Below are positions 9,810 to 21,379 of a DNA stretch of 64,000 bases, piece by piece. Source of the DNA: Culturomica sp. (lineage in GTDB: Bacteria; Bacteroidota; Bacteroidia; Bacteroidales; Marinifilaceae); assembly GCA_031262745.1 (NCBI GenBank), contig JAISHE010000012.1, positions 38,706 through 102,705 on the forward strand, given 5' to 3'. Position numbers and translations under genes: made by a program. The number at the start of each line of letters is the position of its first letter. Position 1 is the stretch's first letter. The notes below the pieces were generated by a model. That model ran no database searches and had not been told where the DNA came from. It saw only the letters and a list, made by a program, of their open reading frames with translations.

Positions 9810-10478
9810 CTAATCACTCATTCTCACCACCGTCCCAAACCCGTGGCTTGCTCCTTTTCCCAGCCCGATAAAGTTCGGCAGCGACACATTGCTTTTGAAT
9901 CGCACGTCGAAAGCCGCCAACTTCACGTCCTTGTAACGCATCGGCGACAGTGGCTGTACGTCGGTAATCGTGCAACTGACTTCCTGCTCGAAATGCACAC
10001 CCACGCCCTTGGCAAACGATAAGATATTACCGGTAAGGATTTTCTCCATCTGCTCCAAACGCTTTTTCAGACCCTCGGTCTGCTGATAGAGCGCATAATT
10101 GTCGCTGTTGAACGGCAACCATTTCCGCAGGGAATAGCTAAATTCGCTGTTCCAAACCTGCACCAAAGTCTGCTCGGCTTTCATCGTGTCGATTTCGAGC
10201 AGCGTTTCTTTCCTGCCCAGCACCACGCGTTGCTGGATATGACCAAAAAACTCACCAACGGCTTCCGTTCCTTCTTCGATACAGACCAGCGCCGCCCGCC
10301 GGTTGATGCGTTTGTATTGAATAAGCGGATAAGCATAACGAAGACCTTCGTCTGTATGGTTATGAAACAGCACATTATTGCTTTGCAATAAGGCATTGAC
10401 AGCGCCGCGAAAAGCCGAAATTCCGGTTTGTGGCAATTCATTTCTAAATTTTATTAGTAATACTCTGATTTTTTCCAT
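9810..10478 (-). CDS. cas6: CRISPR pre-crRNA endoribonuclease Cas6
   Basis: RAMP-fold-like protein with C-terminal G-rich loop (NFIGLGKGASHGFGTVV); first gene of the type III operon. Confidence 0.8.
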   Translation of the reverse strand: MEKIRVLLIKFRNELPQTGISAFRGAVNALLQSNNVLFHNHTDEGLRYAYPLIQYKRINRRAALVCIEEGTEAVGEFFGHIQQRVVLGRKETLLEIDTMKAEQTLVQVWNSEFSYSLRKWLPFNSDNYALYQQTEGLKKRLEQMEKILTGNILSFAKGVGVHFEQEVSCTITDVQPLSPMRYKDVKLAAFDVRFKSNVSLPNFIGLGKGASHGFGTVVRMSD

Positions 10479-10889
10479 AGATTATTAGAATAATAAACTA
10501 AAATATTTTTTTATGATATGATTTATCCAATAAGATAGGGTACAAAGATAATAAAATCCATTACTTTGGAAATAATGAATAAATATATTTGAGTCATTAT
10601 TTAGTATAATATATAATGACATTTATTATCTTGTAGTTAAGATAGAGTGTTTAATCTAACTAATAACAATCAATATTATAAAATATATTGAGTTCTGTTT
10701 GTAAGGAATATAATAATAAAAACAAAAGGTTGATAAAAGAAAAAACGTTCTGACAACCTTTTGCATTGTACCACCTATAAATTCCGGTTCAGGTTTCTTT
10801 TGGGTGGTATTATTTTTACATTTGTGGGAGCATGAAAAGGGTAGTGGTGATTGCGACCGGAGTTCCGTAGTTTGTTATAGACAGACGTC

Positions 10890-10920
10890 AAAAAAAATGT
10901 CGGCAGTAAAAACTGCCGAC
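10890..10920 (-). terminator. Rho-independent terminator of gap (minus strand)
   Basis: GTCGGCAG-TAAAAA-CTGCCGAC (10899-10920), 8-bp perfect stem; on the minus strand it is followed by an 8-T tract after one A. Confidence 0.85.
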
Positions 10921-10963
10921 ACCCAAATATTATAAATTATTAATCAAAATGAAAGAATCTATC

Positions 10964-11989
<1,026 letters not shown>

Positions 11990-12003
11990 TTATAAATTTA
12001 TTA

Positions 12004-12126
12004 TTAAATAGTTGATGTCGCAACCTGCGAATATGCCGGACATTTTTTATCAACACCGCATGAACATAAAGTTGCAACGGCTATTAAAGCCAAAGCTATA
12101 TAAACGTATATTTTCTTGTTTTTCAT
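12004..12126 (-). CDS. Small lipoprotein (40 aa), not in the ORF track
   Basis: Minus-strand ORF MKNKKIYVYIALALIAVATLCSCGVDKKCPAYSQVATSTI* with signal peptide and lipobox (LCSC); 'KKCPAY' resembles tiny Bacteroidota lipoproteins. Confidence 0.7.
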   Translation of the reverse strand: MKNKKIYVYIALALIAVATLCSCGVDKKCPAYSQVATSTI

Positions 12127-12282
12127 AAACTTACCTCTTTTGGGTTAAATTTGAACGTGCAAATATAGTTAAAAGAGAGGAAATACACAAATACTTATAC
12201 GCTATCAAGTGGGACTTGTTATGTGTTTTGTTAAAAATATTTATCCGATGTGGATTGTGGAGTAATTTAGTTTAAACGAGTT

Positions 12283-12717
12283 TTGTTTTTTAATCTATTA
12301 TTTATTAGTTTTTGGGCATCTTATAATATACTAACTAAACCTGAAAATATGGCTCAATTCTTTCCAACAAATCATCCTTTACTTTCAATAAAGCATGGAG
12401 GATGTTATTTCGTGTATAAACAGGAGAATATATTGTATATCAAAGCATCCGGAAGTTATTCGTTGTTCACTATGACAGATAAGCGTACCGTAACAGCTAC
12501 TTTTAATCTTTCCGAGATAAGAGGTAAATTGTCGGAAGATATTTTTATTCGTGTGCATCGTTCGGTGATACTTAATATTAATCATGTAACTAAATTTGTA
12601 GGAAATGTTATATTTGTCAATGATGAATATTTTCCGGTGGGTCGCAAGTTTCGTAAACCTCTTTTGCAACGACTTAATCTCTTAGGTAATTCCAATCGTT
12701 TGTTTGTCAGAGAATAA
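12283..12717 (+). CDS. LytTR DNA-binding domain protein (start probably the internal ATG near 12349)
   Basis: ENILYIKASGSYSLFTMTDKRTVTATFNLSEIRGKLSEDIFIRVHRSVILNINHV...FPVGRKFRKPLLQRL, LytTR pattern. Confidence 0.8.
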   Translation: MFFNLLFISFWASYNILTKPENMAQFFPTNHPLLSIKHGGCYFVYKQENILYIKASGSYSLFTMTDKRTVTATFNLSEIRGKLSEDIFIRVHRSVILNINHVTKFVGNVIFVNDEYFPVGRKFRKPLLQRLNLLGNSNRLFVRE

Positions 12718-12791
12718 TAGAGTAATTATACTATTTATTCGTTATTGCCGAAAATTTCCTCTAAATTTGTGGGGCAAAAAAATGTAAGAAT

Positions 12792-13562
12792 ATGATTCTA
12801 CGGGCAGAAAACTTAGTAAAAAAATATAAAAGCAGAACCGTTGTAAAAGACGTTTCGGTGGAAGTGGAACAGGGTGAAATTGTAGGACTGCTTGGACCCA
12901 ACGGTGCCGGTAAAACCACTTCTTTTTATATGATTGTCGGTTTGATTACGCCTAACGGCGGACGTATTTTTCTTGATAACAGAGAAATTACTAAGGAACC
13001 TGTTTATCGTCGTGCGCAGTTTGGTGTGGGTTATCTTGCGCAGGAGGCTTCCGTATTTCGTCGTTTGAGCGTTGAAGATAATATCAAAGCGGTTTTAGAA
13101 ATGACCAAGATGCCTAAATCGGAACAAAATCAACGGCTTGAAGAGATGCTTGATGAGTTCGGTTTGCAACACATACGTAAAAGTCTCGGTATACAGTTGT
13201 CGGGAGGCGAAAGACGGCGCACGGAGATTGCACGTGCTTTGTCGATACGTCCCAAGTTTATTTTGCTTGACGAACCTTTTGCAGGTGTTGACCCTATTGC
13301 GGTTGAAGACATTCAAAATATTGTAAGTAAACTCAAGGAAAAGAATATAGGTATATTGATAACCGACCATAATGTTCAGGAAACGCTTTCAATCACAGAT
13401 AGGGCGTATTTGCTCTATGACGGACGTATATTGCAGGCGGGAACTGCCGAGCAATTGGCAGATGATCCGGAAGTTAGGCGAGTGTATTTGGGAAGTAATT
13501 TTGAACTTCGTAAGAAAAAGAAACCCGACCAATCTTCCGTCCCTGATGAATTAATTCTTTGA
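12792..13562 (+). CDS. lptB: LPS export ABC transporter ATP-binding protein
   Basis: [51 protein letters not shown]...[15 protein letters not shown]...[16 protein letters not shown]. Confidence 0.95.
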   Translation: MILRAENLVKKYKSRTVVKDVSVEVEQGEIVGLLGPNGAGKTTSFYMIVGLITPNGGRIFLDNREITKEPVYRRAQFGVGYLAQEASVFRRLSVEDNIKAVLEMTKMPKSEQNQRLEEMLDEFGLQHIRKSLGIQLSGGERRRTEIARALSIRPKFILLDEPFAGVDPIAVEDIQNIVSKLKEKNIGILITDHNVQETLSITDRAYLLYDGRILQAGTAEQLADDPEVRRVYLGSNFELRKKKKPDQSSVPDELIL

Positions 13563-14738
13563 TTGAAAGATTTCGACACTTCTTTCAAAAATTCCGTTCA
13601 TAAATGCGATAGCCATTCCGTAGTTGCTCACGGGGGTGTGGCTTTCAACAAAAGGTGAGATGCGCCTGCGCAGTTGTTGAGGTGTAACCATGCAGCCTCC
13701 GCATTGTATGACAAGAGAGTATTTTTCAAAATCCTCTATCGGTGATAAGCCCGAAATAAATGTAAAATTAAGCTTCTTGCCGGTGTATCTACCGAGCATG
13801 GCAGGCAATTTCACCCTTCCTATATCTTCGCATGAAACTTGGTGGGAGCAGGATTCCATGATCAGAACATTATCACCGTCTAATAAACCGTCAATTCTAC
13901 GAGTGCCTGCAATGTATTCTTCAAAATAGCCTTTATGACGAGCCATTATTATGCTGAAACTTGTGAGAGGAATTTCGAGAGGTAGTGTATCTGAAACATG
14001 TTTGAACACCTGACTGTCGGTAACGGCAAGGCGTGGATATAATCCTGTGTGTGAAAGAAAATGGGGCAGTTCTTCCGGTTGCAACGTGATGGCAATGCAA
14101 TGATTGTCGAGCACATCACGCATCACTTGCACCTGCGGTAATATAAGCCTGCCTGTCGGTGCCTCCGAATCAATCGGCGCAATCAACAAAACGATATCAT
14201 TCTTTTTAAGCAAATCGCCAAGCATAGGTGGCGTTTTTTCATTTTCATCAAGCTGCAGATTTTTAATAGCTTCGATTATCAAATCGGGATTGGAATCAGC
14301 TACGGAAAAGTCGATGACTTTCTTTTTATATTTCTGTTCCAACTTTTCTTTAAGAGTAGGGTTGAGCGGTGTTTGGTCGCATTTATTGTGTACCATTATA
14401 AAAGGTATATCCTTTGAAATCATAAACTCGCAGATCTCCTTTTCGGGTGCATCAAATTTATTGTCGGTGAACACAAAAACAGCAATGTCCGATTGTAAAA
14501 GCGATTGTTTTGTTTTTGAAATTCGTTGAGTGCCGAGTTCGCCGAAATCGTCAATACCGGCAGTATCTACCAAAACGGCATTTGCAAATCCGGGTATTTC
14601 GTAGCTTTTTTTAACTGGGTCGGTTGTAGTCCCCGGCGTATCCGAAACAATGGCTACGTTTTGACCGGTAATCAGGTTCATCATGGAACTTTTACCTGCG
14701 TTTCGTCTTCCGACAAATGCAATGTAGAGTTTTTTCAT
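13551..14738 (-). CDS. hydF: [FeFe]-hydrogenase H-cluster maturation GTPase HydF
   Basis: [35 protein letters not shown]...[21 protein letters not shown]...[14 protein letters not shown]. Confidence 0.96.
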   Translation of the reverse strand: MKKLYIAFVGRRNAGKSSMMNLITGQNVAIVSDTPGTTTDPVKKSYEIPGFANAVLVDTAGIDDFGELGTQRISKTKQSLLQSDIAVFVFTDNKFDAPEKEICEFMISKDIPFIMVHNKCDQTPLNPTLKEKLEQKYKKKVIDFSVADSNPDLIIEAIKNLQLDENEKTPPMLGDLLKKNDIVLLIAPIDSEAPTGRLILPQVQVMRDVLDNHCIAITLQPEELPHFLSHTGLYPRLAVTDSQVFKHVSDTLPLEIPLTSFSIIMARHKGYFEEYIAGTRRIDGLLDGDNVLIMESCSHQVSCEDIGRVKLPAMLGRYTGKKLNFTFISGLSPIEDFEKYSLVIQCGGCMVTPQQLRRRISPFVESHTPVSNYGMAIAFMNGIFERSVEIFQSKN

Positions 14739-14814
14739 TTGTTTTTATTTAATTGTCTCGTATTTTGTGATGCTGTTAGTGCAAAATTAGGAATAATTTC
14801 ACCTTAGTTAAATA

Positions 14815-17085
14815 ATGGGTTCACTTTTTTACAATTATTACGTAGAAAATCGACAAACTTGTTTTCATTTTTCCGGCTCATTTTTAATGATGAAAAAATT
14901 ATTTATCCTTATCGCTCTTGTGCTTTGTATTTTGGCGGATGTTTCTGCCGAGCGCAAAAAGGTGGGGCTTGTTTTGAGCGGTGGCGGGGCAAAGGGAGTT
15001 GCTCATATAGGGGTGATTAAAGTGTTGGAAGAAGCCGGAATACCTATAGATTATATTGCCGGCACGAGCATGGGAGCAATCATCGGAGGGTTGTACTCAA
15101 TAGGTTACGATTCTAAATACTTAGATAGTCTTGTGAGAAATCAAAATTGGACATTTGTTCTCAGCGATATGGTTTATCGCCACAACCAACCTTTTTCTCA
15201 GAAGGAGCGCAACGAATTGTATTTGCTTTCGGTGCCCATTTTCGGTAAGTCGGTGATTGATATTCCGGTTGGTTTTGTTGGCGGTCAAAACGTCAACAAT
15301 CTTTTCACGGAACTAACCTATGGTTATCAAGACAGCATGTCGTTCAAAGATCTGCCGATACCATACGCTTGTGTGGCAACGAATTTACTTGACGGTAGCG
15401 AAATGGTTTTGGAAAGCGGCATACTTCATTCGGCAATGCGTGCGAGCATGGCAATTCCGGGAGTATTTGCTCCTGTGATGATTGATTCGGTTATGCTCGT
15501 AGACGGCGGTATATCGAATAATTTTCCTGTTGACGTTGTTAGACGAATGGGTGCGGAGATTGTTATAGGTGTTGATGTTTCTTCGGAATTGCAGGATGTT
15601 TCGGAATTGAATTCCGCTTTAAGCGTGCTTGAACAATTAATATCCTTTCTCGGAATGGAAACTTACAATAAAAATCGTAAAGCCACCGATATTTATATGC
15701 AACCCGATATAGAACCTTATTCTGCCGCAAGCTTCGACCACGAAGCGATAGACACTCTCATTAGGAGAGGTGAGGAGGTTGCTCGCTCTCAATGGAATGA
15801 AATAATTAAGTTGAAAGAACTAATCGGTATTTCGGAGAGTGAAAAAATCAATACTCAAAAGCCTTATAAATATGTGTATGTGGACACTATTTACATAAAT
15901 TCCGTAAGCGTCGAAGGTGTTGCAAGTTCCGAAGCCCAATGGCTGCGTCGCAAATATGATATAGATGAAAAATGCAGGATGTCCGTAAAAGATTTGCGTA
16001 AGAAAGTAGACATGTTGTATGCCACGGGTTCATTCTCTTATGTTAATTATTCGGTTACCAACAGCAAAGAAGCCGGTAAAAAAGATGTTATCCTTACGGT
16101 GAAGCCCAAGCGTGGTAATCTTCTGAATATCGGTTTCCGTTTTGATAATGAAGATAAGGCGGCACTTCTTTTGAATACTACAATAACTCCCCGCAGATTG
16201 CCTAATATGCAATTTGAATTGACCGGCAGATTAAGCGTCAATCCCTATGTTCGCACGGATTTTTATATCGGCAACAGCCTAAAACGAAAGTTGGGAATTT
16301 CTTACATGTATAAATACAACGATATTGATTTGTATGAAAAGGGTAAAAAGACAGACAATTTAACTTATTCCTACCATTTTGGCGAACTTAGTTTTGCAGA
16401 CCTTTATATAAGTAATTTCAAATTTCTTTTAAGTTGTCGTTATGAGGCTTATAACTTGGATGACTATCTGACTTCCAACGATAAGATGCGCAACATGCGT
16501 AAATATTCCGACTATTTCAGCTACAATGTTCGCACGCTTTACGACACCTACGATAAAAAGTATTACCCCAATATGGGAATAGGTTTTAAAGCCGGTTATT
16601 CATTATACACCGATGATTTACTTGATTTTGAGAAGACGTTTTCTGCAATCAATATGAATTTTGCTTCTGCTCTTTCTTTGACAAATCGTTTTTGTGTGTT
16701 GCCGGAAATTAATGGTAGGATACTTATAGGAGATGACATACCTTTTGTGTATCAAAACTTTGCCGGCGGTATGGTTGCAAGCCGTTATCTCCGTCAGCAA
16801 CTTGCTTTTAGAGGTGTGCGCTATTTGGAAAAATTCGACAATGTTTTAATCGAAGGAGGCTTGCAGCTGCGCTATCGCATGGGCAGTCGCCACTATTTTC
16901 ATGTGGCAGGCAATTATATGGTTAACGATAATAATTTTTTCAGCATATTCGACGGTAGCACGGTTATAGGTGCATCCTTAGGTTATTCCTACGATTTGTT
17001 GATAGGTCCTATGGATATTGTTTTTAGCATTTCCGACAGAGATAATAAATTGGGATTTTACTTTGACTTGGGTTATTTTTTCTAA
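14815..17085 (+). CDS. Patatin-like phospholipase with C-terminal outer-membrane (BamA-like) domain (start probably near 14890)
   Basis: GLVLSGGGAKGVAHIGVIKVLEEAGIPIDYIAGTSMGAIIGG (GxSxG), LVDGGISNNFPVDVV; C-terminal beta-barrel ending in F. Confidence 0.92.
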   Translation: MGSLFYNYYVENRQTCFHFSGSFLMMKKLFILIALVLCILADVSAERKKVGLVLSGGGAKGVAHIGVIKVLEEAGIPIDYIAGTSMGAIIGGLYSIGYDSKYLDSLVRNQNWTFVLSDMVYRHNQPFSQKERNELYLLSVPIFGKSVIDIPVGFVGGQNVNNLFTELTYGYQDSMSFKDLPIPYACVATNLLDGSEMVLESGILHSAMRASMAIPGVFAPVMIDSVMLVDGGISNNFPVDVVRRMGAEIVIGVDVSSELQDVSELNSALSVLEQLISFLGMETYNKNRKATDIYMQPDIEPYSAASFDHEAIDTLIRRGEEVARSQWNEIIKLKELIGISESEKINTQKPYKYVYVDTIYINSVSVEGVASSEAQWLRRKYDIDEKCRMSVKDLRKKVDMLYATGSFSYVNYSVTNSKEAGKKDVILTVKPKRGNLLNIGFRFDNEDKAALLLNTTITPRRLPNMQFELTGRLSVNPYVRTDFYIGNSLKRKLGISYMYKYNDIDLYEKGKKTDNLTYSYHFGELSFADLYISNFKFLLSCRYEAYNLDDYLTSNDKMRNMRKYSDYFSYNVRTLYDTYDKKYYPNMGIGFKAGYSLYTDDLLDFEKTFSAINMNFASALSLTNRFCVLPEINGRILIGDDIPFVYQNFAGGMVASRYLRQQLAFRGVRYLEKFDNVLIEGGLQLRYRMGSRHYFHVAGNYMVNDNNFFSIFDGSTVIGASLGYSYDLLIGPMDIVFSISDRDNKLGFYFDLGYFF

Positions 17086-17115
17086 TTTTGAAGCATATTT
17101 TAATTCAAATGATTT

Positions 17116-18099
17116 ATGCGTTTAATATTGCTTGCCTTTTCTTTGATTTGTCTTTTCGGGTGCAATGAGTTGAAGTATAATTATATGAACGGTAAGGTTT
17201 TCGGCACTTATTACAGTGTTGTCTACCGGTCAGACAAGTCTTTAGATTCTGCAATCATTATGCAAATGCGGAAAGTTGATAATTCTCTTTCTATTTTTAA
17301 TCCTAATTCCACTATTTCTAAAATTAATAATTCTTTGGAAAGCGAAACGGATTCGCTTATGGACATTATTTTACCTGTAGCTCTGAATGTGTATACGGCA
17401 ACCAACGGGGCATTCGACATGACGGTCGGTAAATTAGTGAATGCTTGGGGCTTCGGCTATCGCAATGAGGAAATACCTTCCCAAGCTAAGATTGATTCTC
17501 TTCTCAGGTTTACCGGCATGGACAAACTGCACATTGAAACGGGCAAAGTGGTCAAGAATAACGAGGCTGTTGAATTGGACGGAGGAGCGATAGCCAAAGG
17601 TTTGGGGGTGGATTTGGTGGCGGAATATCTGGAAAGTATGGGAGTGGAAAACTACATGGTGGATATAGGCGGAGAAGTGAGAGTGAAAGGGGAGAGCGAA
17701 AAACGTCGTAAATGGCGAATAGGTATAGATAAACCTCAGGATAACCTTGCAACGAGGGAAATATCCGTATTGTTGCAACTGTCCGAAGGTGCGCTTGCCA
17801 CTTCCGGCAACTACCGTAATTTCTACACCAAAGACGGTAAGAAATATGCCCACACTATTGACCCTCGCACCGGTCAACCTGTACAAACGGACATAATCAG
17901 TTCCACCGTTTATGCTAAAAGTTGCATGATTGCCGACGCTTATGCTACGGCTTTTATGGTGATGGGATTGGATAAAAGCTACAAACTCGTGGAAGCGGAC
18001 ACTGCGCTTGAAGCCTGTTTTATGTATGAACAAAACGACACAGTGAAAATCCGTATGACGGAGGGTTTTAAGAAACTTGTCTTAAAAGACGTGTATTAA
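17116..18099 (+). CDS. apbE: FAD:protein FMN transferase (ApbE family)
   Basis: GKVFGTYYSVVYRSDK...GAFDMTVGKLVNAWGFG...LDGGAIAKGLGVDLVAEYL...YAHTIDPRTGQPVQTD. Confidence 0.92.
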   Translation: MRLILLAFSLICLFGCNELKYNYMNGKVFGTYYSVVYRSDKSLDSAIIMQMRKVDNSLSIFNPNSTISKINNSLESETDSLMDIILPVALNVYTATNGAFDMTVGKLVNAWGFGYRNEEIPSQAKIDSLLRFTGMDKLHIETGKVVKNNEAVELDGGAIAKGLGVDLVAEYLESMGVENYMVDIGGEVRVKGESEKRRKWRIGIDKPQDNLATREISVLLQLSEGALATSGNYRNFYTKDGKKYAHTIDPRTGQPVQTDIISSTVYAKSCMIADAYATAFMVMGLDKSYKLVEADTALEACFMYEQNDTVKIRMTEGFKKLVLKDVY

Positions 18100-18108
18100 A
18101 AGGAGACA

Positions 18109-19980
18109 ATGCGCAAACAACTGCTTTTATATATATTGTTTATTTTAAGCATTTCCTTCGGAGAAAAAAGTTTTGCAAATCTACCGGACACCATACAAAG
18201 AACTCCCATTGTTTTTGAAGCCGACAGTTTAATACGCGATAGCCTGCATTATGAATATAAGAGAATAAAGGAGATTGCTTATAGAACCACTCTCACAAAA
18301 GAACTTTACCGATTAATTTTCACTAATCCGAGTTCAAAACGTATAGGCGTCATGTCCACTCAAAACAGTGAAGACCGCTTCATTCCATACAAAGGTAAGC
18401 AAATACGCAATATTGAAGTGGAAATATTGCCTCCTTACGGTAGTAGTTTTAACGACTCCACCGACAAAAAAGAGGACTTGCCGCCTTTGGAAAGATTGGC
18501 AAACACTGTGCATATCAAGACTGCTCCAAAGGTAATCTTAAATCAAATGACAATTAAACCTAATGATTACGTGAGACCGTTTGAGTTTGTACAAAATGAA
18601 CTTCTTCTGCGCCGACTTCCTTACATTTCCGACATCACGATACTTATTGCAAAAGTGGAAAGCGATACCAATATGGTGGATTTGACCGTTATTTGCAAAG
18701 ATGACTTCTCTTGGGGGATAGAATTGAGTTCCAACTTTATCAACACCTTAAAGGTCTATCTTAAAAATAAAAACTTTCTCCGACGCGGGCATGAATTTGA
18801 ATATGATTTTATATATAAAGGTAACAACGAGAAAGTGTGGGGCAATCGCATCAACTATGCGATAAGAAATCTTTTCAAAACCCACTTTGATTTGCTTGGC
18901 AGCTATCGCAATGATTATATTTCTAAGGAAATGTACGGAGAACTTCACCTCCCTTTCCTCACGTCTGCAAGTAAATTTGCAGGTGGAGTATCCTACACCC
19001 GCGCTTTTCGGCAGGAACATTTGCCGGAGCTTAATGTTGAATACACCGTTGAACCTTTTAACTACCGTATGACGGATGTTTGGCTGGGACGTTCCTACCT
19101 TTTGTCGGAAGACACGCGCTACACGTCTAATATATATTTAACCGGACGTTATGTGAACATAGATTTCCACAAGCGACCTCATGTGTCGAGAGGAGCCAAT
19201 CAATTCTACTATAATCGCAATCTTTATTATCTCTCTCTCACGTATAGAAATGTGCGCTACTATAAAACAAATCTCGTTTACGACTTCGGGCGCACGGAAG
19301 ATGTGCCGGTTGGTTTCTACGGTAGCGTGATAACAGGCTATGAAAACAACGATTTCACCAAATCGGGTTACTTGGGAGCGGAAATGAAATGGTCTATGCT
19401 CGACAATAATATGCACAACTACTATGGATTTGATGTTGCAATGGCATCTTATATAAATGACGAAGGATTTGAGAGAGGTCTTTTAAAAGCCGGTTTCAGC
19501 CATATCAGCGACTTGAAAAAAATAGGAGACCACCGTATACGTTTCTACGAGAATGTCAAATACATACGTGGCTACAAACGTTACTACGGTAATTATCTTT
19601 ATTTCACCGACGAAAACATCATCGGATTTAGCTCCGACACTTTGAGAGGACATCAAAAGTTGTCGGTATCGTTAGCATCATCTCTGTTTTTGCCGCATAT
19701 CAACAAAGGTTTTCGCACCTCCGTAATGGCAAATCTGGATTTCGGTTTGCTCACGGACGAACACAATCCTTTGTTTGACAGCAAAGCATATTGGGGGATA
19801 GGCGCAGCCGTTAACTTTCGCAACGACAATCTGGTGTTTAAAAACATTATAGTGCGTTTCACTTGCTATATAAATGCGCCGAGTGATATAAATATGTTCT
19901 ATATTTCTCTCGATAATCAATATGACCGTAAATTCTACGACTACGAAGTCCATAAACCCGGTGTGATAGAATACAAATGA
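18109..19980 (+). CDS. Putative outer-membrane protein (POTRA/BamA-like, hypothetical)
   Basis: Signal peptide, POTRA-like segment, many aromatic beta-strand-like stretches in the C-terminal half. Confidence 0.5.
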   Translation: MRKQLLLYILFILSISFGEKSFANLPDTIQRTPIVFEADSLIRDSLHYEYKRIKEIAYRTTLTKELYRLIFTNPSSKRIGVMSTQNSEDRFIPYKGKQIRNIEVEILPPYGSSFNDSTDKKEDLPPLERLANTVHIKTAPKVILNQMTIKPNDYVRPFEFVQNELLLRRLPYISDITILIAKVESDTNMVDLTVICKDDFSWGIELSSNFINTLKVYLKNKNFLRRGHEFEYDFIYKGNNEKVWGNRINYAIRNLFKTHFDLLGSYRNDYISKEMYGELHLPFLTSASKFAGGVSYTRAFRQEHLPELNVEYTVEPFNYRMTDVWLGRSYLLSEDTRYTSNIYLTGRYVNIDFHKRPHVSRGANQFYYNRNLYYLSLTYRNVRYYKTNLVYDFGRTEDVPVGFYGSVITGYENNDFTKSGYLGAEMKWSMLDNNMHNYYGFDVAMASYINDEGFERGLLKAGFSHISDLKKIGDHRIRFYENVKYIRGYKRYYGNYLYFTDENIIGFSSDTLRGHQKLSVSLASSLFLPHINKGFRTSVMANLDFGLLTDEHNPLFDSKAYWGIGAAVNFRNDNLVFKNIIVRFTCYINAPSDINMFYISLDNQYDRKFYDYEVHKPGVIEYK

Positions 19981-20056
19981 TTGTAGGGATATATAAAATT
20001 TCCTGCTACCTTTGCAACTATAAAAAAAATACTATTGTTAATAAAAATCATCACGC

Positions 20057-20710
20057 ATGATTCAGGCAAAAGGAATAGTTAAAAATTACGGTGATCTGCG
20101 GGTGTTGAAAGGCATTGATTTAACCGTAGCCGACAGGGAAATAATTTCGATAGTGGGAGCAAGCGGTGCCGGAAAAAGCACCTTGCTTCATATCATCGGC
20201 ACCTTAGATAAACCGGATGAGGGCGAAATTTTGTTTGACAATAAGAACATAGCTCAACTTTCGCCTAAAAAGATGTCCGACTTCCGCAATAGAAACATTG
20301 GTTTCGTATTTCAATTCCACCATTTATTGCCGGAATTCACAGCCATAGAAAACGTATGTATGCCGGCTTGGATTCAAGGTGTAGCCAAGAAAGAAGCGGA
20401 GAAGGAAGCGTTGCGACTTTTGGAATTGTTGGGACTTAAAGATCGTATCTTTCATAAACCGAATGAATTGTCGGGTGGAGAACAGCAGCGAGTGTCGGTG
20501 GCGAGAGCTCTCATAAATCATCCGAAAGTGGTTTTAGCCGATGAACCTTCGGGTAATTTGGACACCAACACTAAGAATGAACTCCATAAATTGTTCTTCT
20601 TCTTGCGTGAACAGTTGGGACAAACTTTTATAATCGTAACCCACGATACTGAATTGGCGGAAATGTCCGACAGGCAAATAAGAATGAATGACGGCATAAT
20701 CGTTCAATAA
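20057..20710 (+). CDS. lolD: ABC transporter ATP-binding protein, LolD family
   Basis: [24 protein letters not shown]...[23 protein letters not shown]...[15 protein letters not shown]...DEPSGNLD. Confidence 0.9.
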   Translation: MIQAKGIVKNYGDLRVLKGIDLTVADREIISIVGASGAGKSTLLHIIGTLDKPDEGEILFDNKNIAQLSPKKMSDFRNRNIGFVFQFHHLLPEFTAIENVCMPAWIQGVAKKEAEKEALRLLELLGLKDRIFHKPNELSGGEQQRVSVARALINHPKVVLADEPSGNLDTNTKNELHKLFFFLREQLGQTFIIVTHDTELAEMSDRQIRMNDGIIVQ

Positions 20711-20724
20711 CCAACTTAATTTTA

Positions 20725-20732
20725 TATATTTG
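20725..20732 (+). promoter_or_regulatory. Bacteroidota -7 promoter element (TATATTTG) upstream of FKBP gene
   Basis: TAnnTTTG match 27 bp upstream of the ATG at 20759. Confidence 0.4.
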
Positions 20733-20758
20733 CACACTCAAAAATTAAATAAATATTT

Positions 20759-21361
20759 ATGAAGTACACTGAAAAATTAGACAAAATCAGCTATGGTTTA
20801 GGCTTGAGTATTGCAAGCAATCTCATATCATCGGGAGTGAAAACGATTAATCCCGAAGCATTCGATGCAGGTATGTCTGCCGTATTCAACGGAGAAATGC
20901 CTGAAATATCACCCGAAGAATTGAACAAAATCTTACAAGATTATTTTGAAGAACTGCAAAACACTCAGGGCGATGCGGCAAAGATTGCAGGCAATGAATT
21001 TCTTGCTGCAAACAAAGATAAAGAAGGAATTGTTACGCTTCCGAGCGGATTGCAATATAAAGTTTTGAAAGCCGGCAACGGCAAAAAGCCTTCTGCGAAT
21101 GACACCGTGCAGGTGCACTACGAAGGACGCCTTATAAACGGCAGCGTGTTTGATTCATCCGTTAAGCGCGGTCAGCCGGCGGAATTTCCTGTTAACGGAG
21201 TGATTGCAGGTTGGGTGGAAGCATTACAACTTATGACGGAAGGTTCCAAGTGGGAACTTTACATACCTTCCAATCTTGCTTACGGCTCACGCGGTGCCGG
21301 TCAAATGATAGGACCTAACGAAACACTTATATTTGAAGTCGAATTATTGAAAATTGTCTAA
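20759..21361 (+). CDS. FKBP-type peptidyl-prolyl cis-trans isomerase
   Basis: LPSGLQYKVLKAGNGKKPSANDTVQVHYEGRLINGSVFDSSVKRGQPAEFPVNGVIAGWVEALQLM...LAYGSRG. Confidence 0.95.
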   Translation: MKYTEKLDKISYGLGLSIASNLISSGVKTINPEAFDAGMSAVFNGEMPEISPEELNKILQDYFEELQNTQGDAAKIAGNEFLAANKDKEGIVTLPSGLQYKVLKAGNGKKPSANDTVQVHYEGRLINGSVFDSSVKRGQPAEFPVNGVIAGWVEALQLMTEGSKWELYIPSNLAYGSRGAGQMIGPNETLIFEVELLKIV

Positions 21362-21379
21362 TTATAAATAACTATTAAA

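Noticed and set aside
13551-14738. HydF without visible hydE/hydG as an oddity
   Set aside because: Maturation genes are commonly scattered in Bacteroidota; nothing unusual can be concluded from this window.
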